Positions 1 through 6,353 of a stretch of DNA of 6,597 bases are shown one piece after another. Both the position numbers and the translations under genes were made by a program. The notes below the pieces were generated by a model. That model was not told the DNA's origin. It searched no databases and was given only the letters and a program-made list of their open reading frames with translations. This DNA comes from Chloroflexota bacterium (GTDB lineage Bacteria; Chloroflexota; Limnocylindria; QHBO01). How positions within the stretch are numbered: position 1 is the first letter of the stretch; every line of letters begins with the position of its first letter. The stretch is from the NCBI GenBank assembly GCA_013694645.1, contig JACDBZ010000058.1, positions 1-6,597 on the forward strand. The letters are read 5' to 3'.

Positions 1-575
1 CGCAGCCGGGCCACGGTGGCAAGCAGCGAAGCCTGGTGCGCGATATCGAGGTGGAGCGTCGGCTCGTCGAGCAGGAGCAGCTCCGGCTGCTGGGCGAGCG
101 CCATCGCCACCAGTACGCGCTGGCGCTCACCGCCCGAAAGCTCGTCGGCGTGCCGCTCGGCAAGGTCGAGCGCATCGGCGTCGGCGAGCGCGCGCTCGAC
201 GGCGTCGGCGTCCTCGGCCGACGAGCCGAACCAGCGGGTGGCATGCGGCGCGCGTCCCATCTCGACGATCTCCGCAACGCGGAACCCGTCGGGAAGAACG
301 AGCGACTGCGGAAGGACCGCCACGCGTCGAGCCAGCGCGACGCGGCTCCACGCATCGAGATCCATGCCAAACAGTGCCACGCGGCCGGCGTCGCGCGGCA
401 CGGTGCCGGCGATGGCGCGCAGCAGCGTCGTCTTGCCGCTCCCGTTGGGACCGAGGAGGGCCACCAGCTCGCCCTGCCCGACCACCAGGTCGAGCCCGCG
501 CAGGACGGCGCGTCGCGACGGCGCATCGGTCCCGTACGAGACGTGGAGCCCGCTGATCTCGACGACGGTGGTCAC
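1..575 (-). CDS. btuD: Cobalamin ABC transporter ATP-binding protein BtuD, 3' end cut off by window edge
   Basis: ATPase subunit of a type II ABC importer of the FecE/BtuD/HmuV group. It hydrolyses ATP on the cytoplasmic face to drive substrate through the adjacent FecCD-type permease. Translating from GTG at 575 gives 191 codons before the window ends. Visible motifs are Walker A GPNGSGKTT (residues 42-50), Q-loop Q90 in VLPQS, ABC signature LSGGERQ (146-152), and Walker B LLLLDEPT (166-173) followed by the D-loop LHLD. The switch histidine and C-terminus lie outside the window. The GTG start overlaps the permease stop (GTGA, 575-572) and has no good Shine-Dalgarno, so translation is probably coupled to btuC. 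Cobalamin specificity is not visible in the ATPase itself. It is inferred from the riboswitch ahead of btuF and from co-operonic position. The family assignment is firm; the substrate is likely. Confidence 0.93.
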   Translation of the reverse strand, partial: MTTVVEISGLHVSYGTDAPSRRAVLRGLDLVVGQGELVALLGPNGSGKTTLLRAIAGTVPRDAGRVALFGMDLDAWSRVALARRVAVLPQSLVLPDGFRVAEIVEMGRAPHATRWFGSSAEDADAVERALADADALDLAERHADELSGGERQRVLVAMALAQQPELLLLDEPTLHLDIAHQASLLATVARL

Positions 576-1672
576 GGAGACACTGACGTTGACACGCGAC
601 GCGAGCGCCGCAGCAGCCACAGGAAGAATGGCGCCCCGACGAACGCGGTCACGACGCCGACCGGAATCCCGCCGGCGAGGCGCGCGCCCAGGTCGGCCGT
701 GACGAGCAGGGACGCGCCGAGCAGCGCGCTTGCCGGCAGCAGCAGTCGATGGTCGGGCCCGACCGCCAGCCGGAGCAGGTGCGGCACCACCAAACCCACG
801 AACCCGATCGTGCCCGAGATGGCGACGGCAGCCGAGGTGACGACCGTGGCGAGCATCGTCAGCCACAGCTTCTCTCGACCGACATCGAGACCGAGGTGAG
901 CCGCCGCAGCGTCCCCGAGCAGGAGCAGGTTGAGGGTTCGCCACCGAGCGAGGACAAGGACGAACACGCCGAGCACCACCGGGGCGGCGATGGCCAGGTC
1001 GATCCAGCCGACCGCCGCCAGCGAGCCCATCAACCAGGAGAATATGGCCGCCAGCGCGCGACCGGAAACGAACATGAGCAGCGCAACACCGGCCGCCAGG
1101 AGCGACGACACGGCGTAGCCGGTGAGGAGCAGCGTCACCGATGGCATCCTGCCGCCACTGCGCGCGATTCCGATGACCAGGAGCACGGTCGCGAGGCCCC
1201 CCGCGAAGGCCAGGACCTGGACGATGCCCAGGCCCAGCCAGGCGCTCCCGGCACCGATCGCCAGCCCGGGAATGAGCAGGGGCAGCACGATCCCGATGGT
1301 CGCGCCGAGCGAGGCGCCGGCGGCAGTGCCGATGATGTACGGATCGGCCAGGGGGTTGCGCAGGACGGCCTGGAAAACGGTCCCGGCGCAGGCAAGGCCC
1401 GCCCCGACGACCATCGCGCCCAGGACACGCGGCAGCCGCAGGTCAACCACGATCGTCTCGATGCTGTCACTCACGCCCGAGTTCGCGCCAATGCCGAGCA
1501 GCCGATGACCGAGGACGCGCAGCACGTCGTCGGGCGCGATCGCCACGCTGCCGAGGCCGATCCCGGTGATGAGGGCGACGAACAACAGCGCGCCGCCACC
1601 CCCCAGCACCAGCGCGGCGCGGGTGAGCGCCGGCCCGCGGACGATCGGTCGTGGAGCAACCCCGGCGCGCAC
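572..1672 (-). CDS. btuC: Cobalamin ABC transporter permease BtuC (FecCD family)
   Basis: Integral-membrane permease of the FecCD/BtuC family (usually about 10 TM helices, acting as a dimer), forming the corrinoid channel. Family motifs are clear, numbered from the GTG start: RLPRVLGA (79-86), the NPLADP segment (about 106-111) within a conserved block at 98-115, GDAAAAHLG (253-261), SGTIGFVGLVVPH (286-298) continuing into LRLAVGPDHR, and the C-terminal PVGVVTAFVGAPFF (337-350). Most of the protein is strongly hydrophobic. The start is uncertain. The open frame extends to ATG at 1726 (384 residues), but that would overlap btuF by 50 nt and add a Pro/Ser-rich tail without family character. The GTG at 1672 lies 4 nt after the btuF stop and gives 366 residues, so I chose it. 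Neither start has a strong Shine-Dalgarno. The gene overlaps the ATPase gene by 4 nt at its 3' end. Family certain; cobalamin substrate inferred from the riboswitch. Confidence 0.93.
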   Translation of the reverse strand: MRAGVAPRPIVRGPALTRAALVLGGGGALLFVALITGIGLGSVAIAPDDVLRVLGHRLLGIGANSGVSDSIETIVVDLRLPRVLGAMVVGAGLACAGTVFQAVLRNPLADPYIIGTAAGASLGATIGIVLPLLIPGLAIGAGSAWLGLGIVQVLAFAGGLATVLLVIGIARSGGRMPSVTLLLTGYAVSSLLAAGVALLMFVSGRALAAIFSWLMGSLAAVGWIDLAIAAPVVLGVFVLVLARWRTLNLLLLGDAAAAHLGLDVGREKLWLTMLATVVTSAAVAISGTIGFVGLVVPHLLRLAVGPDHRLLLPASALLGASLLVTADLGARLAGGIPVGVVTAFVGAPFFLWLLRRSRRVSTSVSP

Positions 1673-1676
1673 GGCG

Positions 1677-2657
1677 CTACTCGAAGGCGTCGGGATGGAT
1701 GGCTCGGGCAAGCGCCTCCAGGCCATCGATGATGCGCGGACCCGGCCGCGTGATCACGACGTCATCGGTGACGACCACCACGCGCCCGTCGCCGACCGCG
1801 GTCATCGCCTCCCAGCCCTGGCGCTGCGCAACGCTCTCCGGCGTGATCGTCGAGTCGTAGGTCGCGTCGCCGAGCAGGATCAGCTCCGGATCTGCGGCGA
1901 CGAGCTCCTCGAGCTCGATCGAGGTCGAGAGCGCGTCGCCGGTGATCGGCTCGCCGCCCGCGGTCTCGATCAGGCTGGCCAGGAACGAAGACTCGCCGGC
2001 CGTGTAGATGGTGCCCTCGAACACGCTGACCTCGTAGAAGGTCCGCGGCCGCTCGAGGTCAGCCACGGCCTCCTCGACAGCGTCGACGCGGGTCGCCATG
2101 TCCTCGATCAGCGCCGCGGCCTCGTCGTCGCGGCCGACAGCCATCCCGACCAGCTGGATGTCCGCGCTGACCTCGTCGAGCGACTCGGGATAGAGAACCA
2201 GCACTGGCACGCCGAGATCCGCGATCTGATCGATGACCGCGCTCGGCGTCAGCTCGTTACCCGCCGCCAGGACCAGATCCGGCTCTGTGGCGACGACCGC
2301 CTCGACATCGACCTGGGCCATCGTCACGACCTTGTCGATCTCGACCACCTCGGCCGGGTAGTCGTCGAAGTCGGTCACGCCGACAAGGCGCTCGCAGGCG
2401 TCGATGGCGCACACGATCTCCGTGTTCGACGGCGCGAGCGACACGATTCGTTGTGGCTCGACCTCGAGGGTGACCTCCCGGCCGGCGTCATCGGTCAGGG
2501 TCATCGGAAACGCGACGGGGGGCAAGCTTGCCGAGGCAACGGAGCTGGCCGGAGGCTGAGCGCTCGGAGGAGCATCGGAGCTGGATGGCGGGGTCGGCGC
2601 GCAGGCGGCAAGCACGACGAGCAGGATGACGATGGGGGCGCTGAGGCGGTGAGTCAT
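1677..2657 (-). CDS. btuF: Cobalamin-binding lipoprotein BtuF, ABC transporter substrate-binding protein
   Basis: Substrate-binding protein of the Peripla_BP_2 (BtuF/FecB-like) class, 326 residues from ATG 2657. It captures corrinoid outside the membrane and docks on BtuC. The N-terminus is a lipoprotein signal: MTHR, a hydrophobic core (about 5-18) and lipobox LAAC with Cys19. A Pro/Ser/Ala-rich linker follows (about 20-48). The first lobe has the family block QRIVSLAPSNTEI (69-81) and GVTDFDDYP (93-101). EPDLVLA (125-131) and DPELILLG (256-263) are the paired lobe motifs. E119 and E250 sit where the permease-docking glutamates of E. coli BtuF appear to fall, by my recalled alignment. The start at 2657 is favoured over an in-frame GTG at 2678 because AGGGAAG (2673-2667) lies 9 nt upstream and the signal peptide then has normal length. 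C83 and C88 are unusual (see findings). A cobalamin riboswitch precedes the gene, so repression by B12 is expected. Confidence 0.93.
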   Translation of the reverse strand: MTHRLSAPIVILLVVLAACAPTPPSSSDAPPSAQPPASSVASASLPPVAFPMTLTDDAGREVTLEVEPQRIVSLAPSNTEIVCAIDACERLVGVTDFDDYPAEVVEIDKVVTMAQVDVEAVVATEPDLVLAAGNELTPSAVIDQIADLGVPVLVLYPESLDEVSADIQLVGMAVGRDDEAAALIEDMATRVDAVEEAVADLERPRTFYEVSVFEGTIYTAGESSFLASLIETAGGEPITGDALSTSIELEELVAADPELILLGDATYDSTITPESVAQRQGWEAMTAVGDGRVVVVTDDVVITRPGPRIIDGLEALARAIHPDAFE

Positions 2658-2666
2658 GGCTGATGG

Positions 2667-2673
2667 CTTCCCT
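2667..2673 (-). promoter_or_regulatory. Shine-Dalgarno of btuF
   Basis: AGGGAAG is separated by 9 nt from ATG 2657. It decides the btuF start against the in-frame GTG at 2678, which would lie upstream of this site. Four bases of it (2673-2670) can pair with CCCT at 2685-2682, so the riboswitch may act by masking this site. Confidence 0.6.
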
Positions 2674-2697
2674 TTCACGCGAGGGCGAGCGACATCG

Positions 2698-2868
2698 CGA
2701 TCGGGCTGGCGACCTGACTCCCGTGCTCATGCATCTCGCCCACGTGGGCGGGACGACGGCGCGGACACAGTAGCGGGACTGCGCCGGCTTCTCACCGGCT
2801 TCTCCATTGACCCGTGGTCCTTGCGGCCACGGCACCCGTCGGCGTCTCTTCGGTTGGTCGGCCGATCG
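2698..2868 (-). ncRNA. Cobalamin (B12) riboswitch in the btuFCD leader
   Basis: Cis-acting RNA that binds a cobalamin and shuts off the downstream transporter genes. Reading the minus strand, the elements appear in the expected order. P1 is formed by CGATCGG (2868-2862) with CCGATCG (2704-2698). GGGTGCC (2837-2831) overlaps a CCGTGG/CCACGG stem (2832-2827 with 2817-2812). A GCCGG/CCGGC stem (2799-2795 with 2787-2783) closes the GGTGAGAAGCC loop region. The highly conserved CAGTCCCGCTACTGT lies at 2782-2768. A peripheral perfect hairpin CGCCC-ACGT-GGGCG occupies 2750-2737. The B12 box GAGTCAGGTCGCCAGCC lies at 2720-2704. These match the known family consensus closely. The element ends 40 nt before btuF. 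No U-tract terminator is seen, so translational control is more likely than attenuation. Confidence 0.93.
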
Positions 2869-2884
2869 TAGCAGAGGACGACGC

Positions 2885-4768
2885 TCAGCGGACGAAGGCT
2901 GATCCGTGACGTCGGACCGCGAGGGCGGCATAGGCGAGGCCGATGGCGGCGCCGAGCGCCGCCGCGCTGCCGAGCGGGCCGATGGCCTGGCACGCAGCCA
3001 GGTTGGGGGCCAGCCAGAGCCCGCACTGCGGCGCCGCCACGATCAAGAATGCAGAAATTGCAGCACCCACCCAACCGACCGTGAAGCCGACGCCGCGTGC
3101 CCAGTCTCGACGCAGCCAGACGCCGCGCGCCACTGCACCAAGGCCGCACGCGACGGCCAGCTGGGCGATGCTGGCGACGGCATCCGCGCGTCCGGCGATG
3201 ACCTCGGGAATACCCATGGCGGCGCCGATGATGAACACGACACCCACCGCACCGAAGATCGATGCCGCGGTTCGCACCGGCACCGGAATCGGCTCCGACA
3301 GGGCATCGCCCGTCAGCGGTGCGAGCCGCGGATCGGCGCTGCGCGGCGGATGACCCTCGAGCGCCGCTCTCAACAGCCTCGGAACGAGCGCCACCATGGC
3401 CCGGTCCCGGTCGATGATCGAAGAGAACGCGGCCACGAGGTCGATCCCGCTGGCCCGCAGGCGCAGCGCAGCCCTGGCGTGCCCGACGTGGACCAGCGTG
3501 CCGGCCGCGATCCGCAGGTCCGGCGGTCCGGGGTCGAGCCGTACGAGAATCGGTCCCTCGCCCGACGCGATGGTGAGCACACCCGATTTCGAAGCCGTGT
3601 CGGCAGGCATCGGCGCGAGCGCGGCAGCGTCGCGCAGCGCGAATTGCCATGACCGCCGCTCGAGCTCTTCGGGGGTCAGTCGGGCGAAGCGTGCCGGAGC
3701 GCCGTCGACGATGATCCGCGCCGCGCCACTACCAGTCCTCCCGTAGAGCTGCGCCGGAATCTCGTCGCCGGTCCGCAGCACCCACGATGAGATCCGATCG
3801 GCCAGGCGCTGACGGCTGAAGACCGGATACCCGACCAGCCAGCCGATGACGAGGGCGGTCGCCAGCGCCCCCATGACCATCGCTGGCAGAAATGAAACGT
3901 CCGGCAGCGGCGGTGTCACGCCCTCGGCGAGGAGCCGGCGTTCGGGCAGGCGCCGGCCGTCGAGCTCCGCCTGCAGCTCGGCCACCGCAATCGCCTGCTC
4001 CGTGCGCAGCGTATCGGTGGCGGCAACTCCCCAGACATCGACGGGCAGCGAGTCGGGCGCGTACTGCGACCGCACGATGACGGCTCTCCCGCCCTGGGTG
4101 ACGAGATACTCCCAGCCCTCTCCGTCGGCCGCCGGATGGCCGGCGTCGAACGCGCCCCGCAGGGTGACTTCACCCTCATTCAGCCCATATCCGTTCGGCG
4201 TCGCGATCCCGTCACCGGTCAACCGCGCCGGTCGCCTGTCCACGACCTCCACCAGATAGCGTTCGGGATCGATGTTGAGCGTGCCCGCGTCGAGAGCGGT
4301 GCGGGCCGCCGCCACCGCCGGGCGATCGAACTCGACGCGCGCCACGATCGTCCGCGTTCGACGCTCCTCGAGCCGCTCCGCGGAGCGCGCGACCATCGCC
4401 ACCGTATCGTCGCGCGGGTCGAGAAGCAGGTAGTACCAGCGCTGCACCGGTGCGCCATACGAGCTCGAGTCGAGAAACGGCCCGCGGACGATGGACGATG
4501 TACCGACCCAGCCGGTGGCGCGGCTGTCGACGACCTCGACGAGGCCGACGGGCGCCGGGCGCGGCTGCATTGCCGTGGCAACCTGTGCGGCGTCGAACGA
4601 GCGCCAGGCGCCCAATGCCAGCAGACCGGCGATGACCAGCGCCCACGGGATCCCTCGCGGCGCGAACCAGACGATGCCACGCATCAGGCGTCCGATGATG
4701 TAGGCGAGCCATCCGATCGCCGCTGTGGCGCGGCTGACGAGAACGATCATCGGGGAGGCGATGCGCAC
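2885..4768 (-). CDS. Uncharacterised multi-domain membrane protein
   Basis: I do not recognise this 627-residue protein. There is a weak hydrophobic segment at about 7-27 and a clear TM helix at about 38-56. A soluble, probably beta-rich region follows (about 57-290), containing motifs such as RWYYLLLDPRDD (110-121) and YLVTQGGRAVIVRSQY (221-236). A TM helix lies at about 292-314, then a second soluble region (about 315-497), then a C-terminal bundle of four hydrophobic segments (about 498-521, 531-551, 558-579, 594-617) with basic WLRRDWAR between the second and third. No catalytic motif or metal site stands out. The start is unclear: GTG 4768 is the longest, ATG 4750 is an alternative, and neither has a Shine-Dalgarno. 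It follows the SWIM gene after a GC hairpin and ends 16 nt before the riboswitch. A role in transport or the cell envelope would be guesswork. Coding status is supported by length and consistent codon bias. Confidence 0.85.
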   Translation of the reverse strand: MRIASPMIVLVSRATAAIGWLAYIIGRLMRGIVWFAPRGIPWALVIAGLLALGAWRSFDAAQVATAMQPRPAPVGLVEVVDSRATGWVGTSSIVRGPFLDSSSYGAPVQRWYYLLLDPRDDTVAMVARSAERLEERRTRTIVARVEFDRPAVAAARTALDAGTLNIDPERYLVEVVDRRPARLTGDGIATPNGYGLNEGEVTLRGAFDAGHPAADGEGWEYLVTQGGRAVIVRSQYAPDSLPVDVWGVAATDTLRTEQAIAVAELQAELDGRRLPERRLLAEGVTPPLPDVSFLPAMVMGALATALVIGWLVGYPVFSRQRLADRISSWVLRTGDEIPAQLYGRTGSGAARIIVDGAPARFARLTPEELERRSWQFALRDAAALAPMPADTASKSGVLTIASGEGPILVRLDPGPPDLRIAAGTLVHVGHARAALRLRASGIDLVAAFSSIIDRDRAMVALVPRLLRAALEGHPPRSADPRLAPLTGDALSEPIPVPVRTAASIFGAVGVVFIIGAAMGIPEVIAGRADAVASIAQLAVACGLGAVARGVWLRRDWARGVGFTVGWVGAAISAFLIVAAPQCGLWLAPNLAACQAIGPLGSAAALGAAIGLAYAALAVRRHGSAFVR

Positions 4769-4781
4769 CGCGCCAGGCGAC

Positions 4782-4809
4782 GCCCGCCGGCGGTGACGCG
4801 CCGGCGGGC
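4782..4809 (-). terminator. Perfect 11-bp GC hairpin between SWIM and membrane-protein genes
   Basis: GCCCGCCGGCG (4809-4799) pairs perfectly with CGCCGGCGGGC (4792-4782) around the 6-nt loop CGTCAC. It lies 19 nt after the SWIM gene stop and 13 nt before the GTG start of the membrane-protein gene. No U-tract follows, so it may be a U-less intrinsic terminator, an mRNA-stabilising hairpin, or an attenuator of the next gene. The structure is certain on paper; its function is not. Confidence 0.5.
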
Positions 4810-4828
4810 CTCGACAGCGAAGCTGGAC

Positions 4829-5122
4829 CTAGGCCGGAACGGCCTCCTCCTCGAGGATCGCGGGGTGGCCGTAGAGCGGCGTCTCGCGCGCCGCTTCGGT
4901 GAGCATCGGATCGAGCATCTTCTGGACCGCGAGGGTGTGGCTGCAGCCGCCGGCGGATTCGAAGAGGTGGCAGTCACAGTGCCACGCATCGGCATCGAGA
5001 ATGACGGAGTGGGTACCGTTGTCGCCAGCGAATGTGGCACGAACGGCCGACAGCTTCACGCGGTCGGGCTCGTGGGCGTAGCGCATGGCCTTCTCGACCT
5101 TGCCGATCATGCTCGAATGCAC
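4829..5122 (-). CDS. Small SWIM zinc-finger protein
   Basis: Short protein of 97 residues from GTG 5122, with a SWIM-type zinc-binding motif CxCx8CxH: C49, C51, C60 and H62 in the stretch WHCDC...GGCSHTLAV (47-66). SWIM domains bind zinc and are known to mediate DNA or protein contacts, often within SNF2 helicases or transposases. Here the domain stands almost alone, preceded by a segment likely to form beta strands (21-47) and followed by an acidic C-terminus (EEEAVPA). The start is chosen because GGAGGT (5137-5132) sits 9 nt upstream of the GTG. An in-frame ATG at 5110 (93 residues) would be 21 nt from it. The open frame runs further upstream into the isomerase gene, but that part is out-of-frame Arg-rich shadow. 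It lies 40 nt downstream of the isomerase tandem stops, in the same direction, so it is probably co-transcribed. Partner and target are unknown. Confidence 0.88.
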   Translation of the reverse strand: MHSSMIGKVEKAMRYAHEPDRVKLSAVRATFAGDNGTHSVILDADAWHCDCHLFESAGGCSHTLAVQKMLDPMLTEAARETPLYGHPAILEEEAVPA

Positions 5123-5131
5123 GTCGCGGTT

Positions 5132-5137
5132 ACCTCC
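5132..5137 (-). promoter_or_regulatory. Shine-Dalgarno deciding the SWIM gene start
   Basis: GGAGGT lies 9 nt upstream of GTG 5122 and is the strongest ribosome-binding site in the window. It supports GTG 5122 over ATG 5110 and over any start inside the isomerase gene. It begins 2 nt after the base of the adjacent hairpin. Confidence 0.65.
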
Positions 5138-5139
5138 AT

Positions 5140-5159
5140 GGCGCCGGTTCCCCGGCGCC
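5140..5159 (-). other. Perfect 8-bp intercistronic hairpin with GGAA tetraloop
   Basis: GGCGCCGG (5159-5152) pairs perfectly with CCGGCGCC (5147-5140) around a 4-nt GGAA loop of the stable GNRA type. It starts directly after the tandem TAG stops of the isomerase gene and ends just before the GGAGGT site of the SWIM gene. There is no U-tract, so a processing or stability element, or local translational control, is at least as likely as termination. Confidence 0.5.
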
Positions 5160-5162
5160 CTA

Positions 5163-6353
5163 CTACGGGGCGCTCGTGGGGTCCGATTCAGTGGCCCTCG
5201 CGAGCCGCTCCTTGAGCATCGCGAGCAGTGTAACCGGCGTGGGATCGGTCTGGTACAGAATCGCGAGATACACACTCACAAGGTCTCCATATGCCACGCT
5301 GGTGAGCACCCTCGCCAGGGTCGATGGCCCTTCCCCCCATACCTCACTGCGGTTCGTCGCTCGCTCGCCGAGAAGCTCCTCGACCACAAGATAGCGCTGC
5401 GTGATCTCCGACGGCTCGGCACGGTCGCGCAGCTGGATGACGTAAAGCGCATCACCCAGCTCGCGGGGATTGAGGCTGCCCTCGATGGCGTTGTGATTGG
5501 CCTCCGGCATCGGCTCCCACGAGGACCAGGCTTTGGCGTTCTCGTTCAGCTGGGTCTTCCACCGATGCGCCACGGCCGCCATGGTTCCATGGCCATAGAT
5601 GACCGGGATGCGGCCGAACACCGACCAGGCCAGCTGCTTGGCCGGGTTGGCGGCGGTCTCCACCGACGGCGCCGTGCGCTCGAGCAGCTCCTCGAGCGCG
5701 GCGACCACCGGGCCTATCGGGTCGGCATCGACGATGAGGCCGGACCGCGAGAGAAGCTCGTGCACCAGGCCGACGCCGAAACCGATGGCGGCGCGCGGCT
5801 GTCCGCCAAGCTTGTAGCGAAGCAGCGGCAGGTCATCCTCCGCGGCCCCGGCCGCGAGGCGTCCGCCGGTCGTGATGACCGCCAGCGGCAGGTTGCGTTC
5901 GCGAGCGGCTGCGAAGCCCGACAGGGTCTCCGCGGTCTCGCCGGAGTGACTGGCCGCAACGACCAGAGTCCGGTCACCGATGCCGGCGGGCAGCCCGTAG
6001 TCGCGATGGACGATCAGCGGCACCCGAAGGCGGTCCCCGGCTGCAGCTGCGACCAGCTCCGCGCCAATGGCCGAGCCGCCCATGGCCAGCACGACGATGG
6101 CTTCGACATCCGTATGACGTTCGCCCAGCGTCACCGTGGCAGCCACGCGGCGCGCCTGGGCCAACTGCCGCGGCAGCTCGCCCACGCGTCCGAGCATGTC
6201 GTCCGGATCGATCCGCCTCAGGCTCGCGGCGTCATCGAGGGTGACGGCCTCCTCGAACGTGGGCGGGCCGGTGCCGTCCCCGTCATCCGCGGGATCGGGC
6301 CGCCCGGGCTCCTCGTCGGGATTCTTGTAGCCGAAGTAATCGCGAGCGTCCAT
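5163..6353 (-). CDS. Bifunctional phosphoglucose/phosphomannose isomerase (SIS domain)
   Basis: Cytoplasmic isomerase of 396 residues of the SIS-domain PGI/PMI family, interconverting glucose-6-P, fructose-6-P and mannose-6-P. After an acidic low-complexity N-terminus (about 12-30, DEEP...DDGDGTGPP), the first SIS domain shows VVLAMGGSAIGAEL (87-100), HRDYGLP (116-122) and the phosphate-binding ASHSGETAET (134-143). The second half has YGHGTMAAVAHRWKTQLNEN (253-272) and PMPEANHNAIEG (281-292). E271 and H287 are 16 apart, the same spacing as the catalytic Glu203 and His219 of the archaeal enzyme as I recall it. The start is ATG 6353, overlapping the mutase stop as TGATG. The longer open frame upstream is shadow of the mutase. 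There is no Shine-Dalgarno, so coupled translation is likely. It ends in two in-frame TAG codons. The mutase neighbour supports a role in hexose-phosphate and mannose metabolism. Confidence 0.93.
   Translation of the reverse strand: MDARDYFGYKNPDEEPGRPDPADDGDGTGPPTFEEAVTLDDAASLRRIDPDDMLGRVGELPRQLAQARRVAATVTLGERHTDVEAIVVLAMGGSAIGAELVAAAAGDRLRVPLIVHRDYGLPAGIGDRTLVVAASHSGETAETLSGFAAARERNLPLAVITTGGRLAAGAAEDDLPLLRYKLGGQPRAAIGFGVGLVHELLSRSGLIVDADPIGPVVAALEELLERTAPSVETAANPAKQLAWSVFGRIPVIYGHGTMAAVAHRWKTQLNENAKAWSSWEPMPEANHNAIEGSLNPRELGDALYVIQLRDRAEPSEITQRYLVVEELLGERATNRSEVWGEGPSTLARVLTSVAYGDLVSVYLAILYQTDPTPVTLLAMLKERLARATESDPTSAP

Noticed and set aside
749..2663. Plus-strand open frames of 327 and 365 codons across btuC and btuF
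   Set aside because: Both are antisense to well-recognised minus-strand genes and give charged, low-complexity products without motifs.
2865..2870. TACGAT as a -10 promoter hexamer before btuF
   Set aside because: It would place the transcript start inside the P1 5' strand of the riboswitch, and no acceptable -35 lies 16-18 nt upstream.
2727..3650. Minus-strand 307-codon frame in another phase of the membrane-protein gene and riboswitch
   Set aside because: It runs through the riboswitch and is Arg-rich. The 627-codon frame has coherent membrane segments, and this one does not.
5123..5275. N-terminal extension of the SWIM protein to ATG 5275 (148 codons)
   Set aside because: The extra residues are Arg/Pro/Cys-rich and overlap the isomerase gene out of frame. 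A strong Shine-Dalgarno at 5137-5132 points to GTG 5122.
5577..5598. CCATGG-containing inverted repeat inside the isomerase gene
   Set aside because: It lies fully within conserved coding sequence (YGHGTMAAVAHRW) and is explained by codons for Met, Ala and Gly.
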